NCBI GenBank assembly: GCA_026874595.1
Contig: CM049312.1
Span: 27,769,956-27,833,955, forward strand
Reading direction: 5' to 3'
DNA: 64,000 nucleotides
Source: Sipunculus nudus
Lineage: Eukaryota; Annelida; Sipuncula; Golfingiida; Sipunculidae
Both the position numbers and the translations under genes were made by a program. Numbering within the stretch: the first letter of the stretch is position 1; the number at the start of each line of letters is the position of its first letter. The notes under the pieces were generated by a model. That model searched no databases. It worked only from the letters and a program-made list of their open reading frames with translations, and was not told the DNA's origin. This document shows positions 43,231-52,905 of the stretch, piece after piece.

Positions 43231-44769
43231 ACGAAATTGACATGGTTCAACGTCATGATTATATGGCATGCATGGTGTTGTGCGTTTGTAAATATTCAAA
43301 ACAAGTATGTGTTCTGTGACGCGACTGTGCATCGTCGGGTAAACAAGGATTTTTTGACATATGTGTCAGCGTTATCCAAACAACGACCTTGAAAACCCCT
43401 GCGCCTGACCTGTTTGTTCACCGGAATCTCAGACATGACGGAGTATGAGCCGTCTCGTTGAGTCACGGAAATGTAAGGAATGAAAACAGATGACGGACTG
43501 ATTGTTGCCTATTTAAAGAACGGACGCCCCCATATTAATGTACATTAACCAACACGTTGGTCAGGTTGCACAGATAGCGGAAATACGTCCGTCTGTACAA
43601 TGATTAGAAGATTTGCAAGACGTATAGAATATACCTATCCTACGAAATATCTACACGTTAGGGGAGCGAGTATAGGCACATTGTAGGACGTTTTATACTG
43701 GTACGAGTGGGGGAGGGTAGGTATTTGACAATCCCGCACGAAGAACATTCCGGATATGTGATATTCCGAGCACACGCGCGGGCTATTATAATAGTTCGAC
43801 TGATATGGGCTAGCACTAAACAGTTACCGAGCTACATGTATTACTTCAGAGGAATATGCAAGCAAATGGATAGGGTACGTTGACACATATCAGACGTCAT
43901 GGGGTGCACAGATTATGTGCAAAAAATTCATGTCATACACGTGCAGTGGAGAAGATATTTAGAGGTGGATGAAATAATATACATTTATCACACCGTCCAA
44001 AACCAAATCACAGGCGTGATATGACTTTGTGAGCTTCGATATGACACGACCGGAACATGTATATTTTCTCATGTTCACAAACATGACAGGTATGGAGAGA
44101 AAGAACAAACTGTAGGTTTCTATCAATTGTGTAACGATTGTTGAAACGTTGTGGCCTGTCGAACGACATATATCACAAATACTAAGATGGAAACATTGAT
44201 AGCTGACAATATCCGACAAACAGACAGATATACTGACAAAGGTGCACAAGATGGAGACATTATGGCTTAACCAGGGTACGGGGAAGACTCGGCGGCAGAA
44301 AATAAGCTATAGTTTATGCATATGAGGTTTATAGTTTCGGATATGGCAACAAAAAAATATGTTAATGGAGGTTCAAATACAGCGACATCTAGCGGCCAAA
44401 TCCGGAACATGTAAAATACTTTTCGATATCTTAGAATCAGACATAGGATGTAGAAGTTTCAAAAGGATTATTGCAAAACTGTGGACTGTAAATGGCGTTA
44501 TGTAGGACGCAAGAACCAGCAAGCAGAAGAAATTGAGTAGACTGACAAACAGACAGACAGACTGACTCCTCATGAAAGTATATAATAAAAACTATTCAAT
44601 CATTTAAACAATCTTCATATTTATCAATAAATACCTGAAATGTATACCCGTCATAGGTATGGGGGATCAGATATACCGTTTTGTTGAGACATAGGTATTC
44701 AATACTGTGGACGAACTGGCACTATTTTTGCAAATATGAGGACGAACAGGTCGATGACCTCATTCCTGG
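43231..44769. other. outer part of arm 2, no supported gene
   Basis: Mirror of the outer part of arm 1. No domain-bearing frame. Confidence 0.5.
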
Positions 44770-44941
44770 GGGCGAACCGGACCTGTGGAGAAACAAGTGG
44801 TTGGACGAAGAGACGAGAACGAAATGGATTTGGGGACGAATCAACCTGTTCCCATAATGGGTTATAGATGTTTCGTCCCCAGATCTTTTTGTGCTCGCCT
44901 CTTTGTCCAACCACCTGTTTCTCCACAGGTCCGGTTCGCCC
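44770..44941. repeat. hairpin at the outer edge of arm 2
   Basis: 44,770-44,840 is the imperfect reverse complement of 44,872-44,941 (shared words include ccacaggtccggttcgcc and ttcgtcccc). The loop of 31 bases contains cccataatggg, where the large inverted repeat ends (44,853). In arm 1 only one half of this hairpin exists, and host-like DNA begins exactly where the loop would be. Confidence 0.8.
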
Positions 44942-45200
44942 ACAGGAATATTGTAACGGACGTTTCGTCCACAGTTCTTTTCGTCCACCGCAGATTCACG
45001 CGCTCTGTGTCCAGTATAAAATATTGCACGACTGACCAGGCAGTCGGATGTGCTAAACAAGTTAATGTGCTGGCTGTTTTAATGCATCATGGTGATCTTT
45101 GTCTAACGGTTCATCCGCAGCATTGTGAAATGTGATGCGGTTGTGATCAACGTCTGTGGTGCCTTTTCGTCCACAGGGACATATCGTCCACGCGCAACAC
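44862..45200 (+). promoter_or_regulatory. cluster of TTCGTCCAC-type words
   Basis: The word ttcgtcc(a/c)c, often followed by ag, occurs at about 44,873, 44,963, 44,979 and 45,167, with atcgtccacg near 45,186. Related words lie in the arm ends (24,772-24,910). It could be a protein-binding array, for example at a replication or recombination site. Confidence 0.35.
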
Positions 45201-45788
45201 TGATATATATCATGCCAGTTATTATCATTTCCCGGCAATATGATAGTTTTTTTACGATCACATGTATATCTAAAATACTGGTAGCTCTACGGCACTACTT
45301 TTGTTATGTCGTCCAAAGCTCATATATCGGCTTCGCTTACCGTCATTAAATAACTGCATATGTACGCTGGTGGGAGGTTAGGGCAAAACGGTTTTGAGGC
45401 GTGTGGGGCGTTCTGTCCTACGTACAGTAACCATACAGGCGATGGTGATATTCCAGTATCATATTAAGCGGACGACATACAAGTCCACATACACACACAC
45501 GCACACATATACAAACGTGTACCATAACCGAAAGAAAAACCACAAAGACAAGTAGATATAATCAGCACATCTTTTAATGTGGAAAACAAATATATTGATT
45601 AATATAGGCGCATACTTTAAAACGCCACTGGACAAACACATTATTGTATGGCCTGATATGCAAAAACACTAACTACAACAAGAACAAAAGCACATGTAGT
45701 GAAAGGTAATAAAAAGCAAACCACGTAAAGTCCATGAAAACCATCCTTGCACGGAATATTATGAAAAAACGACTGCGACATTCAATCA
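45201..45788. other. no supported gene
   Basis: AT-rich sequence with a short AC repeat at 45,487-45,507. No gene. It probably contains the 3' end of leftward transcripts. Confidence 0.5.
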
Positions 45789-45791
45789 GAT

Positions 45792-46628
45792 TTATTGGCG
45801 AGGGTCTGGTGTTTTGAAGAAACCGGGTCGCGATATACGGGACCAGCGATTGGTGCCGTTAACCTCTGCATACACGGACACCACGTACATTGTAGCCGGC
45901 ACGGCATGGACGAGGGCCGCAGAATTGGTGTCAACGATGTGGACGTGTCTCTTGATCTGAGGCACCCACCTGTAGGTTGGATCGTAAACAGAGCTGCTGC
46001 CTCGTGAATTGGCACTGACAGGGACCCTTGTGTAGATCACTTTGTACCGGTATCTTCCAGGGGTGGCGGGACGTTTCCATGTCACATAATTTGTTTTGAC
46101 GGTTTTCGTACCTTGCACCGGGCGCGAGGGTTTGGTTGGAGCGGCCGAGTCTTTCACTTTTAAATAGAGGGCGCGGCTTCTCAACTTCGAACATGCAAAA
46201 CAGCCACAGCCGCAATAAACGGCCGATATCCCGTTGGGCAATTCGTCGGCGGATATGTTGAACAAGGCATTCACCCGCCCAGAGGTGGAATTTTCAACGA
46301 ACACTCTTGGCGACGACATATTGTACAGGTCGAGTACTCCTGTTGACAGTCCGAACCCCATGGTCGTAACCGAAGGGCAAGGGTCTTCCTTGTGAACAGC
46401 GTTTTCCTTGCATCCCAAACGGCACCGCACAGTGATCGTGTCACCATCGCCGAACACCTGATTTGCGTTGTCGTACGGCTCTATCAAATACTGGTAACGG
46501 TCGGAGCATATTCTGTCCTCCGAGCCATAAAAGCCGTAATCATAAAACGTGACGGTGCGGCGGCCCTCAACCAGATATAAGCAGAAAAACAGTGTGAACA
46601 GTTGCAACAACGGCAGTAGCGGTCTCAT
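45792..46628 (-). CDS. secreted Ig-like / fibronectin III-like protein 1 (278 aa)
   Basis: The N-terminus (LLPLLQLFTLFFCLYLVEG) is a clear signal peptide ending near residue 22. A Cys-rich domain of about 145 residues follows (FGDGDTITVRCRLGC, CPSVTTMGFGLSTGV, NMSSPRVFVENSTSG, VYCGCGCFAC) that looks Ig-like. Then comes a fibronectin III-like domain (about 165-275: YVTWKRPATPGRYRYKVIY, a Trp in strand B, a late YVVSVYAEVNGTNRWS). Several N-glycosylation sites (NMSS, NSTS, NISA, NGTN) and the absence of a membrane segment suggest a secreted glycoprotein, possibly a decoy or binder for a host cytokine or receptor. The TAA stop lies within an AATAAA signal (minus strand, 45,791-45,796). A TATA-like catatataac lies at 46,751-46,760. 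Its paralog is at 47,104-47,931. Confidence 0.87.
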   Translation of the reverse strand: MRPLLPLLQLFTLFFCLYLVEGRRTVTFYDYGFYGSEDRICSDRYQYLIEPYDNANQVFGDGDTITVRCRLGCKENAVHKEDPCPSVTTMGFGLSTGVLDLYNMSSPRVFVENSTSGRVNALFNISADELPNGISAVYCGCGCFACSKLRSRALYLKVKDSAAPTKPSRPVQGTKTVKTNYVTWKRPATPGRYRYKVIYTRVPVSANSRGSSSVYDPTYRWVPQIKRHVHIVDTNSAALVHAVPATMYVVSVYAEVNGTNRWSRISRPGFFKTPDPRQ

Positions 46629-47103
46629 ATTGTCTCCCTTCCTGGTTTGTCTTACGTACAGTCAACGGTAAGGGCTGGAGGCCGTTTGCTGCACGCTTGC
46701 TTCTCACCAGCGTCCCGTTTAAAATGATCTGAGTCGACGTGCTGCGACCACATATATAACATGCGAGTACCGTCACGTGACATCGGAAACATGACCCCCC
46801 CCCCCATAAAACAAAACAAATAATCAGCCGACGTGTTCTTGCTGATTCATATTATCTGGCAATGTTCCTGGTGCAAGCGACGTAACAATATCGGCATCAG
46901 GGTATATTCCAGTATACATACAAACGACACAACGAAAAAAGATACACATACGAGAAACAATAAAATGTGTTCGGCATAGGTTAAATGTAAACACAGATGT
47001 ACGTGAAACACGGTACATACAAAAGAACAGAAAACATGTTATTGGCCATCATAAAATAAAAGCATTAATTGACTATGAAATCGCGTTTGACATTCAGATA
47101 GTG
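46629..47103. other. intergenic: promoter of protein 1 and 3' end of protein 2
   Basis: Holds the 5' leader of protein 1, which is still similar to the leader of protein 2, the TATA-like box near 46,755 and a C run at 46,796-46,804. No gene. Confidence 0.45.
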
Positions 47104-47931
47104 TTAAGGACATGGTTCGGGAGTTATGAAACCACCTCGCGATATCGTGGACCAACGGTTCGTGCGGTTCACTTCTGCGGCCACGTACACGAGATACTTG
47201 GTGGACGGCTCAGCATGGACGAGCTTCGCAGAATTGGTGGCAACGGTGTGGACGTGGGTCTCTACCTGAGGAACCCACCTGTAGTTTGGATCGTAAACCG
47301 AGCTGCCCGGTGGATTTTCTGTGTCAGGGACCTTTTGGTAGATCACCTTGTACCGGTATGTTCCAGGAGCGGCTGGGCGGTTCCATGTCACATAATTAGT
47401 TTTGAGAGTTTTCGTGACCTGCTTCGGTGGCTGCTTCGGTTTCTTTGGGGCTGCCGTGTCCACCACCTTCAAATAGAGGGCGCTGCTTCTCAGGGCGGAG
47501 CAAACAAAACATCCACAGCCGCAGTACACGGCAGAGAATCCGTTGGGCAATTCGTCGGCGGATATGTTGAATAAGGCATTCGCCCGTCCAGAGGTTGAAT
47601 TTTCTACGAACACTCTCGGCGACGACATATTGAACAGCTCGAGTACTCCTGTAGACAGTCCGAACCCCATGGTCGTAACCGAAGGGCAAGGGTCTTTCTT
47701 GTAAACATTGCATCCCAAACGGCACCGCACAGTGATCGTGTCACCATCGCCGAACTCCAGTGTCTTGTTGTCGTACGCCTCGATTCGATACTGGTAAGGG
47801 TCGGAGCACATCTTTTTATCCGATGTGTAAGACGCGTAGTCATGGAAAGTGACTGTGCGACTGCCTTCAATCACATAAAGGCAGCCTGCCCACAGTGTGA
47901 ACAGATGCAACATGGGCGGCAGCGGTTTCAT
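47104..47931 (-). CDS. secreted Ig-like / fibronectin III-like protein 2 (275 aa)
   Basis: Paralog of the gene to its left, with the same layout: signal peptide (residues 1 to about 23, MLHLFTLWAGCLYVIEG), Cys-rich Ig-like domain with the same Cys pattern, a Pro/Lys-rich linker (KKPKQPPKQ) and a fibronectin III-like domain. The start at 47,931 is chosen over the in-frame ATG at 47,988 because it places the signal peptide at the N-terminus and because the paralog's upstream DNA is similar but out of frame. The middle of the two genes (about 46,230-46,440 and 47,540-47,735) is almost identical while the flanks are much less so. TATA-like sequence near 48,018 (minus). Confidence 0.87.
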   Translation of the reverse strand: MKPLPPMLHLFTLWAGCLYVIEGSRTVTFHDYASYTSDKKMCSDPYQYRIEAYDNKTLEFGDGDTITVRCRLGCNVYKKDPCPSVTTMGFGLSTGVLELFNMSSPRVFVENSTSGRANALFNISADELPNGFSAVYCGCGCFVCSALRSSALYLKVVDTAAPKKPKQPPKQVTKTLKTNYVTWNRPAAPGTYRYKVIYQKVPDTENPPGSSVYDPNYRWVPQVETHVHTVATNSAKLVHAEPSTKYLVYVAAEVNRTNRWSTISRGGFITPEPCP

Positions 47932-48329
47932 CTTTGCCGAAAGCGCGTTATTCGTACGTTTGCTGCTCACAAGCGTCCCGCATTGCACGCCCTGACTCGT
48001 AGTGCGGCAGCCACGTGATATAACTGTCCCTCCAAAACAAATATAGTCATATGACGCAGTTTCGCTAAATTGAATTATGTTTGCGCGGTTATAATGTTTC
48101 TGAAGTAAGCGGGTATGTGCGGCTGATGAGTCTGTATGCTGTTATATCTACGTGTTTCTCAGCTCGCTCCAAGGAACTCTAACACAAATATAACCTCCTC
48201 ATTTTCTGCCGCCTGGTTTGTAAAGCCACCAGCAGTGTTCATTGTAAATATTATGACAGTGTGGTTGTGCCAAGCACTACACGCCATAGTAGTCCCGTAT
48301 GTAATATAACACGTTCGATGTAGATCCCC
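47932..48329. other. upstream region of protein 2, no gene
   Basis: Contains the presumed promoter (minus strand, cagttatatcacgtgg near 48,012-48,027) and otherwise nothing recognised. Confidence 0.4.
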
Positions 48330-48674
48330 TTGTCGTCTTTTGAGGTGCGTGTCGTTTATTCACTTGTCTTTGATGTCAGATTTGGAGATAACGTGTCTCT
48401 TTTCCAAACCACAAAAGTCCACACCCATGAAATGGAAATGGCAGTGATGTGTTGGATATGGCTGTCCGGAAGAGAAAAACAAGTTATCCCATTCGACGGA
48501 CCCGACGATCAGTTTTCTACACCCTCCCTTCCCGAACACGTTTTCTTTGGCAAGATACCGCCTATCGCAGTTGTTCCTGTTCACCAGGTGTGTTGTCGTG
48601 AGCCCAGTGTCTGTATCGACAACCACCACGTTCATTATTGGTACGACTACCAATCGCAGTTTACAAGACGTTGA
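48330..48674. other. possible small gene, strand undecided
   Basis: Both strands are open. Plus strand: a frame whose first ATG is 48,432 (80 aa, MEMAVMCWIW onward), ending at 48,674 with AATAAA a few bases later. Minus strand: a frame whose first ATG is 48,635 (about 91 aa, MNVVVVDTDTG onward), ending at 48,360 with a stop overlapping AATAAA. A strong TATA-like box (tttatataa, 48,774-48,782) could serve the minus frame, but about 140 bases away. One of the two is probably real; I cannot choose. No domain is recognised. Confidence 0.35.
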
Positions 48675-49438
48675 ATGAAATAAAACATGTGACCACTATG
48701 TGCGTGGTGCAGCCTATCCCTCACGTTTCTTCCACAAGAGACAGTGTGACAGTAAACGCGGCCGATCTGGGGCTTTATATAAGTGCCTTGTCCTGTTGAC
48801 AGTATGCTTAACATTTAGACTAACCCACAACAACGTGTCGTGTTACACTGTGAGTCACGCAAAATAGTTGTGTTTAGACTGATTAATCATGTTGTTTACC
48901 AGTGATCGTGACAAAGATTATGTTAAAAGGTAAAAACAAACCAGGCAAGTGGAGTATAACAACATACAAAAAAACCCACTTGGTACGTTTAAAGGATGAT
49001 GATATATATATTATTATACGGCTTAACAATAGATAATAGTCTCAAACGTACGGCTTGTTGTTTTCTGAAAAGGACATTGTACGACAGCGTCTGTATGGTA
49101 TGTGATATAACGTAAAAAACACTATTGATCACAGTTTTCCCGTCCCGTTCTAGGCTAATGGTACGTGACCCACAGTCCAACGGTCTGTAACATGAAAACA
49201 CCGCCACAGGGCCTTTTACAGACAAACTATGCACGGGACTTTTCGATACGTAAACATACAGTATTTCATATATGCAGGATACAGACTCACCATTTATCCC
49301 ACGTAAGAACGAGACCGGGTTGATGAATTAATAAATCGCAGATGTTCCACAATGGTAAATTTCGAACCAGCCCTATCTTGAATAAATATGGCTTTATATT
49401 TTCGGTACGCCCATTTTACATGCCATCATTAAAAATGT

Positions 49439-49483
<45 letters not shown>

Positions 49484-49639
49484 TGATAGACTCCATGCTA
49501 TCGAAACATATTTCACGATCCACCCCGATGCCAGCATTCAGTCATTCTAAGTCTGACTCAGATATTAAATCTGTTACACATATCTCCTCTGTGGACATGG
49601 TTAAAATAGTTCCGGTAACATACGATAGGGGGGCGCTGC
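48675..49639. other. no supported gene
   Basis: Contains tgagtcacgc near 48,851 and a TA microsatellite at 49,440-49,476. The frame across the microsatellite is an artefact. Confidence 0.5.
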
Positions 49640-49837
49640 CTCATACAGCACTGGTCAACACAACAAAATAGCCCTTTGCCGGACAACGGTCTACATGACA
49701 TTTACGAAATACCTGCTAAAATTTTAGGAAAAATATGCCTCAAACATTCCACGAGTAACACACACACCAAAGATTAAATGTGTCCACAACCCTACTATAT
49801 AAGCAGGCCGGCTCTATAATACTATCAGTTGAGAGCG

Positions 49838-50085
49838 CTCTATGGGCGCTTTTTGGTCCCAGACGGCTCCCCTGTGTCTGTGACGTCACACTTTCCATCA
49901 GCCAATCAAATCAAGGAACAGTACCTGTTCATGATAACATAAGAAACTCACGTACACAAAGCATGTAGTCCCTGTGGCGCAATGGTTAGCGCGTCCGGCT
50001 GTTAATCGGAAGGTTGGTGGTTCGAGCCCACCCAGGGACGTTATACCTCTATGGGCGCTTTTGGCTCCCAGACGGCTCCCCTGTG
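49838..50085. repeat. tRNA-Asn segment inserted between 38-40-bp direct repeats
   Basis: The word ctctatgggcgctttt followed by cccagacggctcccctgtg occurs at 49,838-49,876 and again at 50,047-50,085. Between them is a 170-bp copy of the arm segment 28,340-28,511 (CRE octamer, leader and tRNA-Asn). The opposite arm of the palindrome has only one copy of the direct repeat and no insert. Confidence 0.85.
49968..50040 (+). tRNA. tRNA-Asn (GTT), third copy
   Basis: 73 nt, with the same acceptor stem and anticodon GTT as the arm copies. It differs by one base less in the D loop (caatggtta), an A in the anticodon-variable region (tcggaagg) and an A-to-G change in the T loop (ttcgagccc). All are compatible with function; the T-loop and D-loop states occur in normal animal tRNA-Asn. 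It is diverged from the arm copies, so the duplication is older than the last homogenisation of the arms. Confidence 0.9.
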
Positions 50086-50600
50086 GGGGAGGGGGGGACT
50101 TGAGGGGGGGAGGGGGCGGCCCCTCCCTCTGCCTTATGTCAAGAAGTAGTAGAGTTGTGGGCTTGTGGCCACCAGGGGTCGGTTGTGTGGTTCAAGTCAG
50201 AAGTAGACCAGTTGTAGGTTTGGGGATCGCCGGCAGGGGGGGGGGGGGGAAGAAGAGTCGGTAGGATGTGAAAGGTCGGTCTGGGTCGTCGAGGTTAGAG
50301 ATGAAAGGTCAGTAGGGTTTACCGGGGGGGGGGGGACCAGGGGAGTTCTGGGTGGGATCGCCGGGGGGGGGAGGAACAGGGGAGTTCTGGGTAGGATCGC
50401 CGGGGGGGGGGGAGGAACAGGGGAGTTCTGGGTAGGATCGCCCGGCGGGGGGGAACAGGGGAGTCCTGGTTGGGTTTACCGGGGGGGGGACCAGGGGAGT
50501 TCTGGGTGGGATCGCCGGGGGGGGGGGGGAGGAACAGGGGAGTTCTGGGTAGGATCGCCCGGCGGGGGGGAACAGGGGAGTCCTGGTTGGGATCGGAGAC
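50086..50600. repeat. G-rich tandem array, left arm
   Basis: About six copies of a variable unit of roughly 60 bp: a poly-G run, then aacaggggagttctgggt and aggatcgcc. The dense G runs could form G-quadruplexes. The C-rich mate in the right arm is 52,440-52,620. Confidence 0.85.
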
Positions 50601-50744
50601 CCATGTGAATGGTTAAAGAGTGTTCATCGGATATCATCTGTACTGGAAAAGCCACAGGTGTGCAACGCATGTCAAAGCACTAGGGGATCGTTCAGATCCC
50701 GACAGAGGGTCTCCATTGGGGCCGAGGCCCCTATAGAAATTTCT

Positions 50745-51500
50745 CCACAGGGCTCGTGGTGGGGGCTTCGCCCCCGGGAAGAATACTTTATGTGGGATCG
50801 ATCCCTACAAAGAATATACACAGGGGGCGAGGCCCCCATAAGGAATTACATGGAAGGCCTGTGGTGGGGGCCTCGCCCCCGGGAATAATACTTTATGGGG
50901 GATCGATCCCTAAAAAGAATATACCCCGGGGGCGAGGCCCCCATAAGGAAATATATGGAAGGCCCGTGGTGGGGGCCTCGCCCCCCGGTGATAATACTTT
51001 ATGTTGGATCGATCCCTAAAAAGAATATACACAGGGGGCGAGGCCCCCATAAGGAATTACATGGAGGGCCCGTGGTGGGGGCCTCGCCCCCGGGAATAAT
51101 ATTTTATGGGGGATCGATCCCTAAAAAGAATATACACAGGGGGCGAGGCCCCCATAAGGAATTACATGGAGGGCCTCGCCCCCGGGAATAATATTTTATG
51201 GGGGATCGATCCCTAAAAAGAATATACACAGGGGGCGAGGCCCCCATAAGGAATTACATGGAAGGCCCGTGGTGGGGGCCTCGCCCCCAGGGGAAAATAC
51301 TTTATGTGGGATCGATCCCTAAAAAGAATATACACAGGGGGCGAGGCCCCCATAAGGAATTACATGGAAGGCCCGTGGTGGGGGCCTCGCCCCCAGGGGA
51401 AAATACTTTATGTGGGATCGATCCCTTAAAAGAATATACCCCGGGGGCGAGGCCCCCATAAGGAAATATATGGAAGGATCGTGATGGGGGCCTCGCCCCC
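50745..51500. repeat. 106-bp hairpin units, left arm, seven copies
   Basis: Each unit holds gggggcctcgccccc and gggggcgaggcccc, which are inverted copies of each other, around a gggatcgatccc palindrome. The gggatcgatccc words begin near 50,794, 50,899, 51,005, 51,110, 51,202, 51,308 and 51,414, so one unit is 14 bp short. Frames of 60-100 codons run through the array on both strands and are artefacts. Confidence 0.93.
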
Positions 51501-51520
51501 GGGAGAATACTGTATGGGGA

Positions 51521-51580
51521 TCGGGGCGCCGAAGGCGCCAATACACAGATGTATGTATGGAGGGCGCCTTCGGCGCCTCG
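51521..51580. repeat. centre of the second palindrome
   Basis: ggcgccgaaggcgcc and its reverse complement flank a 23-bp spacer. Both halves are themselves near-palindromic (ggcgcc). Confidence 0.85.
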
Positions 51581-51584
51581 ATCC

Positions 51585-52270
51585 CTAAAATGAATATTCC
51601 CGGGGGGCGAGGCCCCCACCACGGGCCCTCCATCTAAATCCTTATGGGGGCCTCGCCCCCAGTATATATTCTTTTTAGGGATCGATCCCACATAGATTAT
51701 TATCCCCTGGGGGCGAGGCCCCCACCACGTGCCTTCCATGTATTTCCTTATGGGGGCCTCGCCCCCAGTGTATATTCTTTGTAGGGATCGATCCCACATA
51801 AATTATTATCCCCTGGGGGCGAGGCCCCCACCACGTGCCTTCCATGTATTTCCTTATGGGGGCCTCGCCCCCAGTGTATATTCTTTGTAGGGATCGATCC
51901 CACATAAATTATTATCCCCTGGGGGCGAGGCCCCCACCACGTGCCTTCCATGTAATTCCTGATGGGGGCTTCGCCCCCTGGGTATATTCTTTGTAGGGAT
52001 CGATCCCACATAAAGTATTTTCCCCTGGGGGCGAGGCCCCCACCACGGGCCTTCCATGTAATTCCTTATGGGGGCCTCGCCCCCTGGGTATATTCTTTGT
52101 AGGGATCGATCCCACATAAAGTATTTTCCCCTGGGGGCGAGGCCCCCACTACGTGCCTTCCATGTAATTCCTTATGGGGGCTTCGCCCCCGGGTATATTC
52201 TTTGTAGGGATCGATCCCCCATAAAGTATTATCCCCTGGGGGCGAGGCCCCCACCACGACCCCTGTGGAG
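51585..52270. repeat. 106-bp hairpin units, right arm, six copies
   Basis: The same unit in opposite orientation. agggatcgatccc words start at 51,678, 51,784, 51,890, 51,996, 52,102 and 52,208, an exact 106-bp period. Units in this arm are more alike than those in the left arm. Confidence 0.93.
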
Positions 52271-52439
52271 AAACCGCTATAGGGGCCTCGGCCCCAGGGG
52301 AGATTCTGTGGTGTTCGGAACGATCCCATTGTGCTTTGACGTGCGTTGCACACCGTTATCTTTCCCAGTACCGATGATACCCGACGATCACTCTTTAACC
52401 ATTCACATCCGTATACGAACCCACCTAGGACTCCCCTGT

Positions 52440-52680
52440 TCCCCCCCTTGTGACCCCTGTTGACCTTTCACCTCCGACCCGATCCCACTCACAACTCCCC
52501 TTTCCTTCCCCCCCCCCCCAGGCGACCCCTGCTGACCTTTCCCCTTCGACCCGATCCCATCCAGAACTCCCCTGTTCTCCCCCCCCCCGGCGACCCCTGT
52601 TGACCTTTCACATCCGACCTCGACGACCCCAACCGACCTTTCACATCCAACCGACCCTTATTCACCTCCTGCCGGTGATC
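52440..52680. repeat. C-rich array, right arm
   Basis: Diverged mate of the G-rich array: c-runs, agaactcccctgttc and gacctttcacatccgacc. It has fewer copies than the left side. Confidence 0.75.
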
Positions 52681-52905
52681 CCCAAACCTACAACCGGTCT
52701 AGTTCTGACTTGAACCACACAACCGGCCACAGACCCACAACTCTACTACTTCTTGACATAAGGCAGAGGGAGGGGCCGCCCCCTCCCCCCCTCAAGTCCC
52801 CCCCTCCCCCACAGGGGAGCCGTCTGGGACCCAAAAGCGCCCAGAGAGCGCTCTCAACTGATAGTATAATAGACTCGGCCTGCTTATATAGTAGGGTTGT
52901 GGACA

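Larger units (their letters stand above)
34891..44853. repeat. large inverted repeat, arm 2 (9,963 bp)
   Basis: Mate of 24,761-34,718. Genes in this arm read rightward in the order 543-aa, 510-aa, 409-aa, FG-repeat protein, 61-aa and 62-aa. The outer edge at 44,853 falls in the loop of a separate hairpin (44,770-44,941). Confidence 0.97.

Noticed and set aside
43204..43392. 62-aa open frame in the outer part of arm 2
   Set aside because: It overlaps the polyadenylation signal at 43,225 and has no promoter or recognisable feature.
49342..49671. 109-aa open frame
   Set aside because: Contains a long Tyr-Ile run from a TA microsatellite and lacks a promoter and domains.
50658..52353. Many open frames of 67-165 aa in the second palindrome
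   Set aside because: The 106-bp units are open in several frames on both strands. The products are repeats of the unit with no TATA box or domain.
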